DNA from: a bacterium UBA2214
Lineage (GTDB): Bacteria > Zhuqueibacterota > Zhuqueibacteria > Residuimicrobiales > Residuimicrobiaceae
DNA length: 31,020 nt
NCBI GenBank assembly: GCA_002327255.1
Contig: DCUM01000116.1
Coordinates: forward strand, 1-31,020
Direction: 5' to 3'
The position numbers were made by a program, and so were the translations under genes. Below, piece after piece: positions 17,414-25,447 of this stretch; position 1 is the stretch's first letter; every line of letters starts with the position of its first letter. The notes below the pieces were generated by a model. That model ran no database searches and was not told the origin of the DNA. It was given only the letters and a program-made list of their open reading frames with translations.

Positions 17414-18199
17414 ATGAAGTCACGTACGATCGCGTTTGCAGTAGTTGCCCTGATGCTCCTGTCAGGATTGGCTGTTGCGCAAAAAGCCCAGACCAGTGAT
17501 ATACACCTGTTTCAAAACTTTTTCAAGGATGCTGTGATCACCCAGGCGCCTTATGGAGAAGCGGGACTCAATTACGGCAGCTACGATGGTGCCAGCAGCC
17601 TGGCCATCGGTGTACAAGGCGGCTATCCCGTCAATCCGAAACTCGAAGTGGGCGTGGGCTTGAACTTTCTCAGCTGGAGCTATGACGGTGGCGGTTCTGA
17701 GTCCGGTATCTCCGACTTGCTGGTGAGCGGCCGTTACTTGCTGAAACCCGGTCCGACGCAGATGACGGCCGGTGCCTACCTGACGCTGCCCATCGGCGGC
17801 GAAGAGGTCGGCCAGGGCACGCTGGACTTTGGTATGTTCGGCGCCACACGACACAAACTCGACAACAAAATGATCATCACCGGAACGGTCGGGATCGATT
17901 TCCTCGAATACAAAACCTATTCGTACGATATCGATTATACGACGGGTGAATTCACCGAGAAAGAAAAGAGCAAACGCGAAACATCGATCGTCCTCGGCGG
18001 CGGTCTCATCTACGCGGTTGACAAAGCCCTGAACATCGTCGGCGAGCTGGTGTTGAAAACCGAAGTCGATTACATGATGCTGAGCGGCGCGGTTGACTAC
18101 ACCATGGGCGGCGGCCATCTGCGCGGCGGTCTCGGCCTCGGCCTCGATGACGGCGCTCCGGATCTTCTCATCATGGGCAGCTACCTGATGCATTTCTAA
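17414..18199 (+). CDS. outer-membrane beta-barrel protein, unknown role
   Basis: 261-residue protein with a clear signal peptide (residues 1-22, ending AVA). The mature part alternates short polar turns with amphipathic, glycine- and tyrosine-rich strands (for example KLEVGVGLNFLSWSYD) and ends in an aromatic residue (LMHF), as expected for an outer-membrane barrel of about ten strands. ATG follows AAGGAGG. It lies 47 bases after the phasin-like gene and is followed by a strong terminator. No specific family recognised. Confidence 0.7.
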   Translation: MKSRTIAFAVVALMLLSGLAVAQKAQTSDIHLFQNFFKDAVITQAPYGEAGLNYGSYDGASSLAIGVQGGYPVNPKLEVGVGLNFLSWSYDGGGSESGISDLLVSGRYLLKPGPTQMTAGAYLTLPIGGEEVGQGTLDFGMFGATRHKLDNKMIITGTVGIDFLEYKTYSYDIDYTTGEFTEKEKSKRETSIVLGGGLIYAVDKALNIVGELVLKTEVDYMMLSGAVDYTMGGGHLRGGLGLGLDDGAPDLLIMGSYLMHF

Positions 18200-18218
18200 C
18201 TTTGGCACATCCTGTTTC

Positions 18219-18254
18219 AAGGGGCTATTCCTGACGGAATGGCCCTTTTTTTTT
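18219..18254 (+). terminator. intrinsic terminator after the beta-barrel gene
   Basis: AAGGGGCTATTCC and GGAATGGCCCTT form a long stem around a TGAC loop and run directly into nine or more T. It closes the guaA-to-barrel region before the uppP promoter. Confidence 0.85.
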
Positions 18255-18284
18255 GCATCACACCCAGCCAATCAATTTTTTGAC

Positions 18285-18313
18285 TTGGATTAAAGCAATT
18301 TTTTCTCTACAAT
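18285..18313 (+). promoter_or_regulatory. promoter for the uppP operon
   Basis: TTGGAT (18285-18290), a 17-bp spacer and TACAAT (18308-18313) lie in an AT-rich gap about 105 bases before uppP. It is the only plausible start for the uppP-to-HtrA gene run, which has almost no intergenic space. Confidence 0.5.
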
Positions 18314-18415
18314 ATAAGTCAACAGGGATTCAATAAAAATCATGAAAAGCGATCATCCCTGATAGATTTTTCTCATCAACCCATTCACGGCAACACACGC
18401 ACCTGTGGAGGAGTT

Positions 18416-19225
18416 TTGTCTTTACTGCACGCGCTTATACTCGGACTCTTGCAAGGATTCACCGAATTTTTGCCGATCTCCAGTTCCGGACATCTGGTTC
18501 TCGCCGGACACTTTCTCGGCGTCAGGGATGCGGGCATCGTTTTTGAAGTCTTTGTCCATTTCGGCACCCTGTTGGCCATTGTCGCCGTTTTCCATCGCGA
18601 CATCCTCAACCTTGTGCGCGCCTTTTTTTCACTCTTCGACCGGCGTCTTTCGTGGAAAACGCGCTATGACACGGAAACAGATTTTCGCCTCATGCTCTAT
18701 ATCGTGTTGGCGACGCTGCCGGCAGTGATCGTCGGCCTGCTGTTTGAGAATAAAATTGAGGCGGCCTTTGAGAATTCACGCTTTGTCGCCCTGGCGCTGA
18801 TCCTCACCGCGATCCTGTTGGGGCTGACCTATTATAAGCGAAAAGGCGGCAAAGACCTGACCCTGGGCAACACATTGATCATGGGTATTGCCCAGGCTAT
18901 GGCGATCATGCCCGGGATTTCCCGCTCGGGGTCCACGATAAGTTTTGGCCTCTTCGCCGGTTTGCGCGGCGACCAGGCGGCGCGGTTTTCGTTCCTGTTA
19001 TCCATACCCGCGGTGCTTGGCGCCACCCTCCTGAAAGTCAGGGATCTGGCGGGCATGCCCGTGGAGGGTTCCTACCTGCTGGCGCTGGCTGTGGGCACCA
19101 TCGCGGCATTTCTCGCCGGCTATGTGGCCATTCGCTGGATGTTGCGTATCCTCAGACATGGGAATCTCTACTGGTTTGCCCCCTATTGCCTGCTCCTCGG
19201 ATTGTTGGCATTGCTCCATTTATAA
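18416..19225 (+). CDS. uppP: undecaprenyl-diphosphatase (BacA/UppP)
   Basis: Integral membrane enzyme that recycles undecaprenyl pyrophosphate to the monophosphate carrier used for peptidoglycan and O-antigen; overexpression gives bacitracin resistance. The signature LQGFTEFLPISSSGHL is at the N-terminus and PGISRSGSTISFG in the middle; about eight hydrophobic segments and 269 residues match the family. TTG start at 18416 with GGAGGAG five bases upstream. Its stop overlaps the next ATG (TAATG). Confidence 0.95.
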   Translation: MSLLHALILGLLQGFTEFLPISSSGHLVLAGHFLGVRDAGIVFEVFVHFGTLLAIVAVFHRDILNLVRAFFSLFDRRLSWKTRYDTETDFRLMLYIVLATLPAVIVGLLFENKIEAAFENSRFVALALILTAILLGLTYYKRKGGKDLTLGNTLIMGIAQAMAIMPGISRSGSTISFGLFAGLRGDQAARFSFLLSIPAVLGATLLKVRDLAGMPVEGSYLLALAVGTIAAFLAGYVAIRWMLRILRHGNLYWFAPYCLLLGLLALLHL

Positions 19226-19977
19226 TGGAAAACACACTTATGAGTTTACCCATCATCGCCATGACCATGGATCAAAGCCCCGCTGCGGATGTCAGGCCAT
19301 TCAGCACGGGCGCTGATCTCTATTTCATCAACGCAGCCTATTGCCGCTATGTCGAAAAAGCCGGCTGCATCCCCCTCGCCCTGCCGACCTGGCTCGAATT
19401 CGAGCGCATCCCCGCCCTCATGCAATCCATCGACGGACTGCTCCTGAGCGGCGGCGACGATGTCTTTGCCGGCGCCTATGGTGAGAGCGTCATTCCCGGC
19501 ACCTGGCGCATCGATCCACCACGCACGTTTTTTGAAATAGAACTGGTGGCGGAAGCGCTGCGACAGAACAAACCGGTGTTCGGAATCTGCCGTGGCTGTC
19601 AGATGATCAACGTCGCACTGGGCGGCACCCTCTATCAGGACATCCCCTCCCAGGTTGCCGATGCCATCCAGCACCGCTCCCCCGACAAACCGCGCTGGAA
19701 TTATCACGGCATCCATATCGAAAAACACTCCGCGCTCGGCGCCATCCTCAATACCACTTCCCTGCGCGTGACCACCTCCCATCATCAGTCCATCAAGGCG
19801 TTGGGACAGGGTCTCAAAATCAGCGCGCGCAGCCAGGACGGCATCATCGAGGCGATCGAGGCACCCGAGCAAACCTTTGTGTTGGGCGTGCAGTGGCATC
19901 CGGAAACCATGGATGATGACGTATCTTCGCGGTTGCTGCTGCAGGCTTTTCTAGACCAGTGCCATCACACGGACTGA
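19225..19977 (+). CDS. class I amidotransferase-like gamma-glutamyl hydrolase (PuuD family)
   Basis: Cytoplasmic hydrolase of peptidase family C26, the group including PuuD (gamma-glutamyl-GABA hydrolase). It shows LLLSGGDDVFAGAYGE, the nucleophile elbow GICRGCQMINV (C122) and the His-Glu pair in VQWHPE (H225, E227). Length 250 is normal. The start at 19225 overlaps the uppP stop by one base (TAATG), suggesting translational coupling; an ATG at 19240 is possible. Its substrate is not shown by context: no other puu genes are present, though speA at 375 is a polyamine gene. Confidence 0.85.
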   Translation: MENTLMSLPIIAMTMDQSPAADVRPFSTGADLYFINAAYCRYVEKAGCIPLALPTWLEFERIPALMQSIDGLLLSGGDDVFAGAYGESVIPGTWRIDPPRTFFEIELVAEALRQNKPVFGICRGCQMINVALGGTLYQDIPSQVADAIQHRSPDKPRWNYHGIHIEKHSALGAILNTTSLRVTTSHHQSIKALGQGLKISARSQDGIIEAIEAPEQTFVLGVQWHPETMDDDVSSRLLLQAFLDQCHHTD

Positions 19978-19982
19978 CGGCG

Positions 19983-21041
19983 ATGAAAGCGACCATTGAA
20001 CAAGTCGAGAAAGAGTGGGCCGGCGGCCGCTTTGCAGCGGTCTATTTCCTGCATGGCGAGGATGATTTCCAGATCGAGTCGGCGGTGAACGCCTGCATCC
20101 GCCTCGCTCTGGAACCGGAGAGTCACGATTTTAATTTCGATCTGCTCTATGGTAACGAGATCGATGGCGCCAGAATAATCCAGCTGGCCACAGCCTTCCC
20201 GATGATCGCCGCCCGGCGGGTTGTGGTGGTGAAAAACATCCATCAGCTGGCGGCGGCAGGACTCGATCTGCTCGCCCACTACTGTAAAAACGCGCTCCCT
20301 TCCACCTGCCTGGTATTGACGGCGGCCAGGATCGATGCGCGCCGCGGCGCCTGGCAAACCATCATCAAGAACAGCGTCAGTCTCGATTTCAAACCGCTCT
20401 ATGACAACGCCATACCGGAGTGGATCCGCCGCCGCCTCAAAGCGGACAACTTGTCGATCGGGGAGGAAGCCATTCGCATGCTGCACGGCGCTGTGGGCAG
20501 CAATCTCAGGCAAATCAACAGCGAAATAGAAAAAATCAAATTGAATCTTGCTGATCGCAAGACCGTAGAGGTGGGCGACGTCGAACGCGTTGTGGGCGTC
20601 TCCCGGCAGTTCACCATCTTTGAACTCTGCGATGCCGTCGCCGCCCAAAAAATGGATGCCAGCCTCACCATACTCCGCCACATGCTGCTCAACGGCGAGG
20701 CGCCGATCGGCATCCTGACCATGCTCACACGTCATTTCATCATTCTCGCCAAATTGAATACCCTGCAGAGACGCCGCATCCCGGAGGAGCAGATGGCGCA
20801 GAGCGCCAAAGTGCACCCCTTTTTTGTCAGGAATTATATGCGGCAAGCAGCGCTCTATAACAAACCGCAACTGCAGAACGCGTTCCGCCATCTGCTGGAT
20901 GCGGATATCCATCTGAAAACCAGCTATCAGAAACCGGCACTGGTGCTGGAACTGCTGATAGTGCGATTAAAGTATGCCCTTCAGGAAACGCCATCGGGAA
21001 CTTTTGCGCGCCCTGTCGGTTCAAACAATGTGAATGGATGA
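19983..21041 (+). CDS. holA: DNA polymerase III delta subunit (HolA)
   Basis: Subunit of the clamp loader that opens the beta sliding clamp. The 352-residue protein has the AAA-like N-terminus VYFLHGEDDFQIESAV, the segment AARRVVVVKNIHQL, EWIRRRLK and the C-terminal collar domain with TRHFIILAKL and LLDADIHLKT. ATG 19983 is six bases after the previous stop; an upstream in-frame start would overlap it. The stop overlaps the sigma factor start by ATGA. Linkage of holA to a sigma factor gene is unusual. Confidence 0.9.
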   Translation: MKATIEQVEKEWAGGRFAAVYFLHGEDDFQIESAVNACIRLALEPESHDFNFDLLYGNEIDGARIIQLATAFPMIAARRVVVVKNIHQLAAAGLDLLAHYCKNALPSTCLVLTAARIDARRGAWQTIIKNSVSLDFKPLYDNAIPEWIRRRLKADNLSIGEEAIRMLHGAVGSNLRQINSEIEKIKLNLADRKTVEVGDVERVVGVSRQFTIFELCDAVAAQKMDASLTILRHMLLNGEAPIGILTMLTRHFIILAKLNTLQRRRIPEEQMAQSAKVHPFFVRNYMRQAALYNKPQLQNAFRHLLDADIHLKTSYQKPALVLELLIVRLKYALQETPSGTFARPVGSNNVNG

Positions 21042-21640
21042 ATAAAACAGAGACGAAATCATCCCAAGTCAGCGACGAGGAACTCATCAAGCGGTTTCAG
21101 GATGGGGATCTGTACGCATTCGATCTGATCGTGCATCGCTACAAGGATGCACTGTTCAATTTCACCTATCGCTATTTGGGATCTTCGCAGGAAGCAGAAG
21201 ATGTCGTTCAGGAAACTTTTCTCCGCATCTTTCGCAATCGTCATGCTTACCGGCAAATCGCCAAGTTTTCGACCTGGATTTATACGATCGCGAGCAACCT
21301 GGCCAAGACCGAACTGCGCAAGCGCAAGCGCAGACGTCAGGTGTACACATCCGATATGGGATTTGATGACCGCGAATTTGAGATTGAAGACATACACGCT
21401 GACACCGAACGCGTCGTCGACAGCGCCTTGACGGAAAAATTGATACAGGATGCCATCAACCGGCTTCCGGAAAAATTTAAAAAAGTGATTGTGCTGGTGG
21501 ACGTTCAGGAACTTTCCTATGAGGAAGTCAGTAAAATTATGCGCATTCCACTCGGCACCATCAAATCGCGCGTCAACCGGGCACGATTAAAGCTGCAGGA
21601 AATGCTCAAAGATATTGCTGAAATACACCTGCACACCTGA
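21038..21640 (+). CDS. ECF RNA polymerase sigma factor (RpoE/SigW-like)
   Basis: Alternative sigma factor of 200 residues with only regions 2 and 4. Region 2 shows DEELIKRFQDGDLYAFDLIV and AEDVVQETFLRIF followed by FSTWIYTIASNLA; region 4 shows RLPEKFKKVIVLVDVQELSYEEVS and the helix-turn-helix IPLGTIKSRVNRARLKLQ. The start overlaps the holA stop (ATGA). The next gene encodes a matching zinc anti-sigma factor, so activity is probably held by it until an envelope signal arrives. No self-recognised promoter could be identified with confidence. Confidence 0.93.
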   Translation: MNKTETKSSQVSDEELIKRFQDGDLYAFDLIVHRYKDALFNFTYRYLGSSQEAEDVVQETFLRIFRNRHAYRQIAKFSTWIYTIASNLAKTELRKRKRRRQVYTSDMGFDDREFEIEDIHADTERVVDSALTEKLIQDAINRLPEKFKKVIVLVDVQELSYEEVSKIMRIPLGTIKSRVNRARLKLQEMLKDIAEIHLHT

Positions 21641-21687
21641 TACCATGCGGCGATCGAAAACGCGCTAACAGATTCAACGAGGTGAGG

Positions 21688-22338
21688 ATGATCAATTGTG
21701 ACAAAATAGCCAAACAAGCGTTCAAATACCTGGAAGGATCACTCACGGAGAGCGAACGCAACGAGATTATGGCACATCTCGATTCGTGCCAGGCTTGCAT
21801 GGCGCGATTATCACTGGCCCGGCAGACTCTGGCCGCCCTGCACCGGCTGCCGCCGCGTAAAATTTCAGCGGATTTTGACATTGTGCTGCACGCCAGGATG
21901 AGACACGCCGCATACCAGGAACAAAATTTTTCGCGTTTCCCGCTCCTGACCTGGAACTGGCGCGTACCGGCCTACGCAGCCGCTGCCCTGGTGGTCGTGG
22001 CTACCGGCATCTTTTTCCAGCGCCAGGCTGACCTTGCAACGCAAACCGCCATGGAGCGCAAAACCATCACCATTCCGGCCCGGAGCGTACAGCAGCCGGC
22101 AACCCTGGCAGCCGGGACGATGTTGACCGCCTCCGCCCGCAGCAATCAGACGCCCATCAAAAACTATGTCATGCAAAAAATTCCCATGCAGGAGCTTTTG
22201 CGGGTGAACCGGCAGAACCCCGGATACCGCCAGGCAACACTGGATCAGAACCACAAGGATAGCGCGCAGGTTCGCGAACGGGCCTCCCGTATGCCCATCA
22301 CCGACCTGCAGCCCGTCAATGCCTCGATTCATTTTTAA
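21688..22338 (+). CDS. membrane zinc anti-sigma factor (ZAS)
   Basis: 216-residue single-pass membrane protein. Cytosolic residues 1-50 hold the anti-sigma zinc motif HxxxCxxC (H30, C34, C37), with C4 as a possible further ligand. A transmembrane helix spans about residues 93-110. The outer part of about 105 residues is low in recognisable motifs. ATG at 21688 has GAGG five bases upstream; an in-frame GTG at 21682 would put that site out of position. It probably sequesters the ECF sigma factor encoded just before it; release could involve proteolysis or zinc-thiol oxidation. Confidence 0.85.
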   Translation: MINCDKIAKQAFKYLEGSLTESERNEIMAHLDSCQACMARLSLARQTLAALHRLPPRKISADFDIVLHARMRHAAYQEQNFSRFPLLTWNWRVPAYAAAALVVVATGIFFQRQADLATQTAMERKTITIPARSVQQPATLAAGTMLTASARSNQTPIKNYVMQKIPMQELLRVNRQNPGYRQATLDQNHKDSAQVRERASRMPITDLQPVNASIHF

Positions 22339-22366
22339 TGCGAGCCAACCTGATGAGTGATGGCTT

Positions 22367-23578
22367 ATGGACCAAAATTATATGATCAAAGTGTCGCTAA
22401 TTTATGCGCTGTGTAGCGGGTTGTTTCTGATGATCGGACTGCCCCGGACTGTTTCCGGACAGGATGGCTCCTATCTGCTACGCCTCGAGCAGGATATGCG
22501 CCGCCTCGTGGAAAAGGTTAAACCCACCGTGGTCACCGTATCGGCTCAGGTTTCCCTCTCTGACCTTTTTCTGGATCACGATCCGGATAACGCCTTCTCA
22601 GAACACAATGCCGTGGTGATCACCAATGTTGGATCCGGTATCATTTTCGATTCGATTCATGTAGTGACACATGCCAGTGTGATTCGTGACAGCCGTAATA
22701 TAACCATCACCCTGGCCAACGGGCAGGAGATACCCGTCACCCTGGCCGGGGCCGATAATGAATTGGGACTGGCTGTCCTGCGCAGCAGCACAAGACTGAA
22801 ACAGGTGGCCATCTTCACACCCCATCGCACGGTGACGCCCGGCGGCTATGTGGCCATCGTCGGCAATGCACTGGGCATCTCCTCCGCGGTCTCGTGGGGT
22901 ACTATCAACGCCGTGCGAGGTGATGGCATGATCCAGATCGCCGCCAACATCCCGGCAGGTAATCTCGGTGGTCCGGTTTTTGACTCCTCTGGTCATCTTC
23001 TCGGGCTTTTGGCCGGACTGATAACGTCGGGCAGCAACCCTTTTGAGAGCAGTCTGGCCGGAGACGCGGCGCTGGTTTATCCCATCGATGAGATCGCCAG
23101 CCGCACCCGTATCATCCTCGGCACCCGCAATCGTGAAGAAGGCTGGATGGGCGTCACCGCGGAAGACTGGCCGGGCCAACGCGGTTGGGTACACATCAGC
23201 AATGTCAGCCCCGGCAGTCCCGCGTTCGAAGCCGGGCTGCAAATGGGCGATATCATCGTGACGGCCAACGGACACCGCTTGCACAGTTCACTGGAGTTGG
23301 CGCAGTCCGTTCGCCGCTTCAATCCCGGTCACACCATGCATCTCGGCGTGTTGCGCGGCGACAGCAGTCTTTATTGCAACGTCAAAATCGGCGCGCCTTC
23401 TCCTGAAGAAGCTTCCCACAAACAAGCGTCTGCGCCCGCCCGCTCTTTCATCGGCACCTCGCGCAAAGCCGTCACCCCCGAGCTCAGCAAGGAACAGCAA
23501 AAACAGCTCATGCGCCGCATCGAGAGCCTGGAACGGGAGCTGAACGATCTGCGCGCCACCTTGCGCCAGTCCAGATAG
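22367..23578 (+). CDS. HtrA-like pseudoprotease with PDZ domain
   Basis: Exported HtrA/DegP-type protein of 403 residues: signal segment 7-31, trypsin-like domain about 40-250, PDZ domain about 257-342 (GWMGVTAEDW, SPGSPAFEAGLQMGDIIV), and a C-terminal coiled coil at 371-402. The protease fold is recognisable from GSGIIFD and the GGP loop, but all three triad positions differ: VVTHASVI has Ser104 where His is expected, DNELGLAVL has Gly134 for Asp, and AGNLGGP has Leu200 for Ser. The reading frame is intact, so it looks like a maintained non-catalytic protein that may bind misfolded envelope proteins or the anti-sigma factor. It starts 28 bases after the anti-sigma gene. ATG 22382 is an alternative start. 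Confidence 0.85.
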   Translation: MDQNYMIKVSLIYALCSGLFLMIGLPRTVSGQDGSYLLRLEQDMRRLVEKVKPTVVTVSAQVSLSDLFLDHDPDNAFSEHNAVVITNVGSGIIFDSIHVVTHASVIRDSRNITITLANGQEIPVTLAGADNELGLAVLRSSTRLKQVAIFTPHRTVTPGGYVAIVGNALGISSAVSWGTINAVRGDGMIQIAANIPAGNLGGPVFDSSGHLLGLLAGLITSGSNPFESSLAGDAALVYPIDEIASRTRIILGTRNREEGWMGVTAEDWPGQRGWVHISNVSPGSPAFEAGLQMGDIIVTANGHRLHSSLELAQSVRRFNPGHTMHLGVLRGDSSLYCNVKIGAPSPEEASHKQASAPARSFIGTSRKAVTPELSKEQQKQLMRRIESLERELNDLRATLRQSR

Positions 23579-23668
23579 TGCCGGGATCGCAAAGATCTCC
23601 ATCGTGTATTTTTCCGCCATTCAGGGGCGCATACGGCCTGTTTTTCCCTCCTAACTCACTAAAATCTA

Positions 23669-23696
23669 TTGACTTTTTGAAATATTTTGCTAAATT
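23669..23696 (+). promoter_or_regulatory. promoter for the CxxC protein and rdgB
   Basis: TTGACT (23669-23674), a 16-bp spacer and TAAATT (23691-23696) in an AT-rich gap, about 50 bases before the next start. The -10 and its flank (TAAATTAT) are the same as at the speA promoter. Confidence 0.5.
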
Positions 23697-23746
23697 ATAA
23701 GTCTTGTTTTCAATGGCGTATTTATAATAACATTTGGAGAATGGCA

Positions 23747-23944
23747 ATGGGTAAGGATCGCAGTTTTGGCGCCAAAGTCGCCAAAGGCCACGTGGTGGCG
23801 GGAAAAGTATGTCCGGTCTGCAATGAGGCCATAACGACGCTCAAGTACATCAGCGGCGTAAAAAATGAGCAGTCGCAGGGCGTGCGATTCAACGAGAAAC
23901 TGATCGGCGTCTGCAAATGCAACAACGCCGAAATTTTCAGCTGA
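23747..23944 (+). CDS. small CxxC/CxC protein, unknown role
   Basis: 65-residue protein with CPVC (C22, C25) and CKC (C56, C58), arranged like a small zinc ribbon, and a basic N-terminus MGKDRSFGAKVAKGH. The ATG at 23747 has GGAG seven bases upstream; ATG 23741 is too close to it, and a longer open frame from 23687 runs through the promoter. It precedes rdgB by 13 bases and probably shares its transcript. I do not recognise a named family; zinc binding is inferred from cysteine spacing only. Confidence 0.75.
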   Translation: MGKDRSFGAKVAKGHVVAGKVCPVCNEAITTLKYISGVKNEQSQGVRFNEKLIGVCKCNNAEIFS

Positions 23945-23957
23945 GCGAGAGGATCCC

Positions 23958-24563
23958 TTGCGCACACCGCCTCGTTCACTGTTATTGGCCACGCAAAACG
24001 CCGATAAAATCATCGAGATGCGCGATGTGCTGCGCGATTTGGATATTGAATTGATCAGTGCCGCCAGCCTCGAAGGCATCCCGCCAGTTGACGAAGATCA
24101 GGACACCCTGGCCGGCAATGCCGTCAAGAAAGCGTTGACACTCTCCCAACTGACCGGAATGATCGCACTGGCGGACGACACCGGACTGGAAGTGGACGCG
24201 CTGGGCGGTGCACCGGGTGTGTACTCGAGCCGCTACAGCGCTCCGGAAGCGACTTATGCCGCCAACGTGGCCAGGCTGTTGCGGGAGATGCAAAACATAC
24301 CGGAATCAGCGCGGACAGCGCGGTTTCGCTGTGTCATCGCCATCGCCCGGGACGGCCATGTCAACACGGTGGAGGGCGTTTGCGAGGGCCTGATCACCGC
24401 TACGCCGCGCGGAACGGATGGCTTCGGATACGATCCGGTCTTCTGGGTGCCGGATTTGCGCAAGACCTTTGCCGAGTTATCGCTCGCGGAGAAAAACCTC
24501 ATCAGTCACCGCGGCCGCGCCTTGCGCAAAGCCCGTGCCGTGCTCGAGGAGATTTTCCGCTAG
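23958..24563 (+). CDS. rdgB: XTP/dITP pyrophosphatase (RdgB/HAM1)
   Basis: House-cleaning enzyme that hydrolyses dITP, dXTP and related non-canonical purine triphosphates to monophosphates. Motifs: LLLATQNADKIIEM at the N-terminus, DDTGLEVDALGGAPGVYSSRYS, GFGYDPVFW and SHRGRAL near the C-terminus. Length 201 is standard. TTG start at 23958 with GAGAGGA just upstream. No terminator follows; a three-unit repeat begins at its stop codon. Confidence 0.95.
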   Translation: MRTPPRSLLLATQNADKIIEMRDVLRDLDIELISAASLEGIPPVDEDQDTLAGNAVKKALTLSQLTGMIALADDTGLEVDALGGAPGVYSSRYSAPEATYAANVARLLREMQNIPESARTARFRCVIAIARDGHVNTVEGVCEGLITATPRGTDGFGYDPVFWVPDLRKTFAELSLAEKNLISHRGRALRKARAVLEEIFR

Positions 24564-24679
24564 CGTCGGCGTCAGCCTGCCATGATCTCTGCAAACCCGC
24601 CGTGTGGGCGTCAGCTCACCATAACCTGTGGTAATCTGGTGCGTGGGCCTCAACCCACCATGTTCTACCTGCCATAAAT
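24563..24679. repeat. three tandem 39-bp imperfect repeats
   Basis: Units begin at 24563, 24602 and 24641 with an exact 39-base period. The first 26 or so bases are conserved (GYGTSGGCSTCARC then CCAT), the last 13 differ. Each unit contains a small inverted repeat around a (G/C)TCA loop: GTGGGC/GCTCAC in unit 2, GTGGG/CCCAC in unit 3, more degenerate in unit 1. The array fills the space between rdgB and the tRNA gene. Confidence 0.7.
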
Positions 24680-24683
24680 ATTC

Positions 24684-24758
24684 CGGGGCGTAGCGCAGTC
24701 CGGTTAGCGCGCCTGCTTTGGGAGCAGGAGGTCCTGAGTTCAAATCTCAGCGCCCCGA
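24684..24758 (+). tRNA. tRNA-Pro (anticodon UGG)
   Basis: A complete cloverleaf of 75 bases. The 7-bp acceptor stem CGGGGCG/CGCCCCG is perfect; the D-arm is GCGC/GCGC, the anticodon arm CCTGC-TTTGGGA-GCAGG gives UGG, and the T-arm is CTGAG-TTCAAAT-CTCAG. Discriminator is A; CCA is not encoded. Confidence 0.95.
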
Positions 24759-24766
24759 CTCGAAAG

Positions 24767-24804
24767 AAAAGGGTTAGTTCATTACTGAACTGACCCTTTT
24801 TTTT
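24767..24804 (+). terminator. intrinsic terminator after tRNA-Pro
   Basis: GGGTTAGTTCA (24771-24781) pairs with TGAACTGACCC (24786-24796) around TTAC, with one T-G pair, followed by eight T. Confidence 0.85.
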
Positions 24805-25195
24805 ATCATGCCGTTTTCCCGGCGACGGCCAGAGTTCGTCCGCAACTTGAGTTGCGCAGTGTTGATTATCTTGCCTTCATTTTTTATAACCATTCAGCTA
24901 TTCAAATCTGGCCGCAGTGCTGGCAGAGAACACAGCGCTTTTTTATGTTTGCAGCCTAAAGCCGGGTGATTTCCTGAAACGTTTCCAGGACAAGGACCAT
25001 CCGCCATTAAACCAGCGTTAAAGCATCGCTTCCAGAGACGGTGACCGCATCCTTTCACGAATCTCCTGAAAATCCGCTTCGCCTTTCGCCGTCGGTTGAT
25101 ATCTTGAACAGAGACGGGATCAGGCTGGCATGCTCGGTTTCAACACCTTGAAGTTTGGGCTTGGCCAAGTGCTATACCATGCACTTTTCGGACGA
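24805..25195. other. intergenic, no supported gene
   Basis: About 390 bases without a convincing coding region. It contains a short palindrome CGCAACT-TG-AGTTGCG at 24841-24856. On the minus strand a short open stretch around 25020-25115 reads like a protein C-terminus (ADFQEIRERMRSPSLEAML then stop) but is cut upstream by a stop codon; it may be a gene remnant. Confidence 0.4.
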
Positions 25196-25369
25196 TTACT
25201 GACTCTGATCTTTTTGACGTGTACTCTTGACACCCGTCAAAATCGCTGTCCCAACCAGAACAACCGAACCCACTACAATCCACTGTGTGGGTATATGTAT
25301 CAAGACGGCAGCGTAAATCAATCCACCAATTACGATTAAAAACCCAGCGACATAAAGAGCATATGACAT
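25196..25369 (-). CDS. small two-helix membrane protein, unknown role
   Basis: 57-residue protein starting MSYALYVAGFLIVIGG, with two hydrophobic helices (about residues 3-25 and 30-47), a short loop IPTQ, and a polar, positively charged tail ending RQKDQSQ. The ATG at 25369 has a near-perfect binding site (GAAGGAGATGTT). It lies 78 bases downstream of the next gene on the same strand and may share its transcript. Two hydrophobic helices in frame with a strong ribosome binding site make a chance reading frame unlikely. Function unknown. Confidence 0.7.
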   Translation of the reverse strand: MSYALYVAGFLIVIGGLIYAAVLIHIPTQWIVVGSVVLVGTAILTGVKSTRQKDQSQ

Positions 25370-25447
25370 AACATCTCCTTCTCGTTAATAAAGTCGGACT
25401 TTGCCTATAGAAATGATATTCTGTTGTTCCCCATTTTCCCGGTCTTC

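Noticed and set aside
24563..24679. Possible CRISPR array
   Set aside because: Only three units, variable parts of 13 bases, repeats imperfect, and no cas genes nearby.
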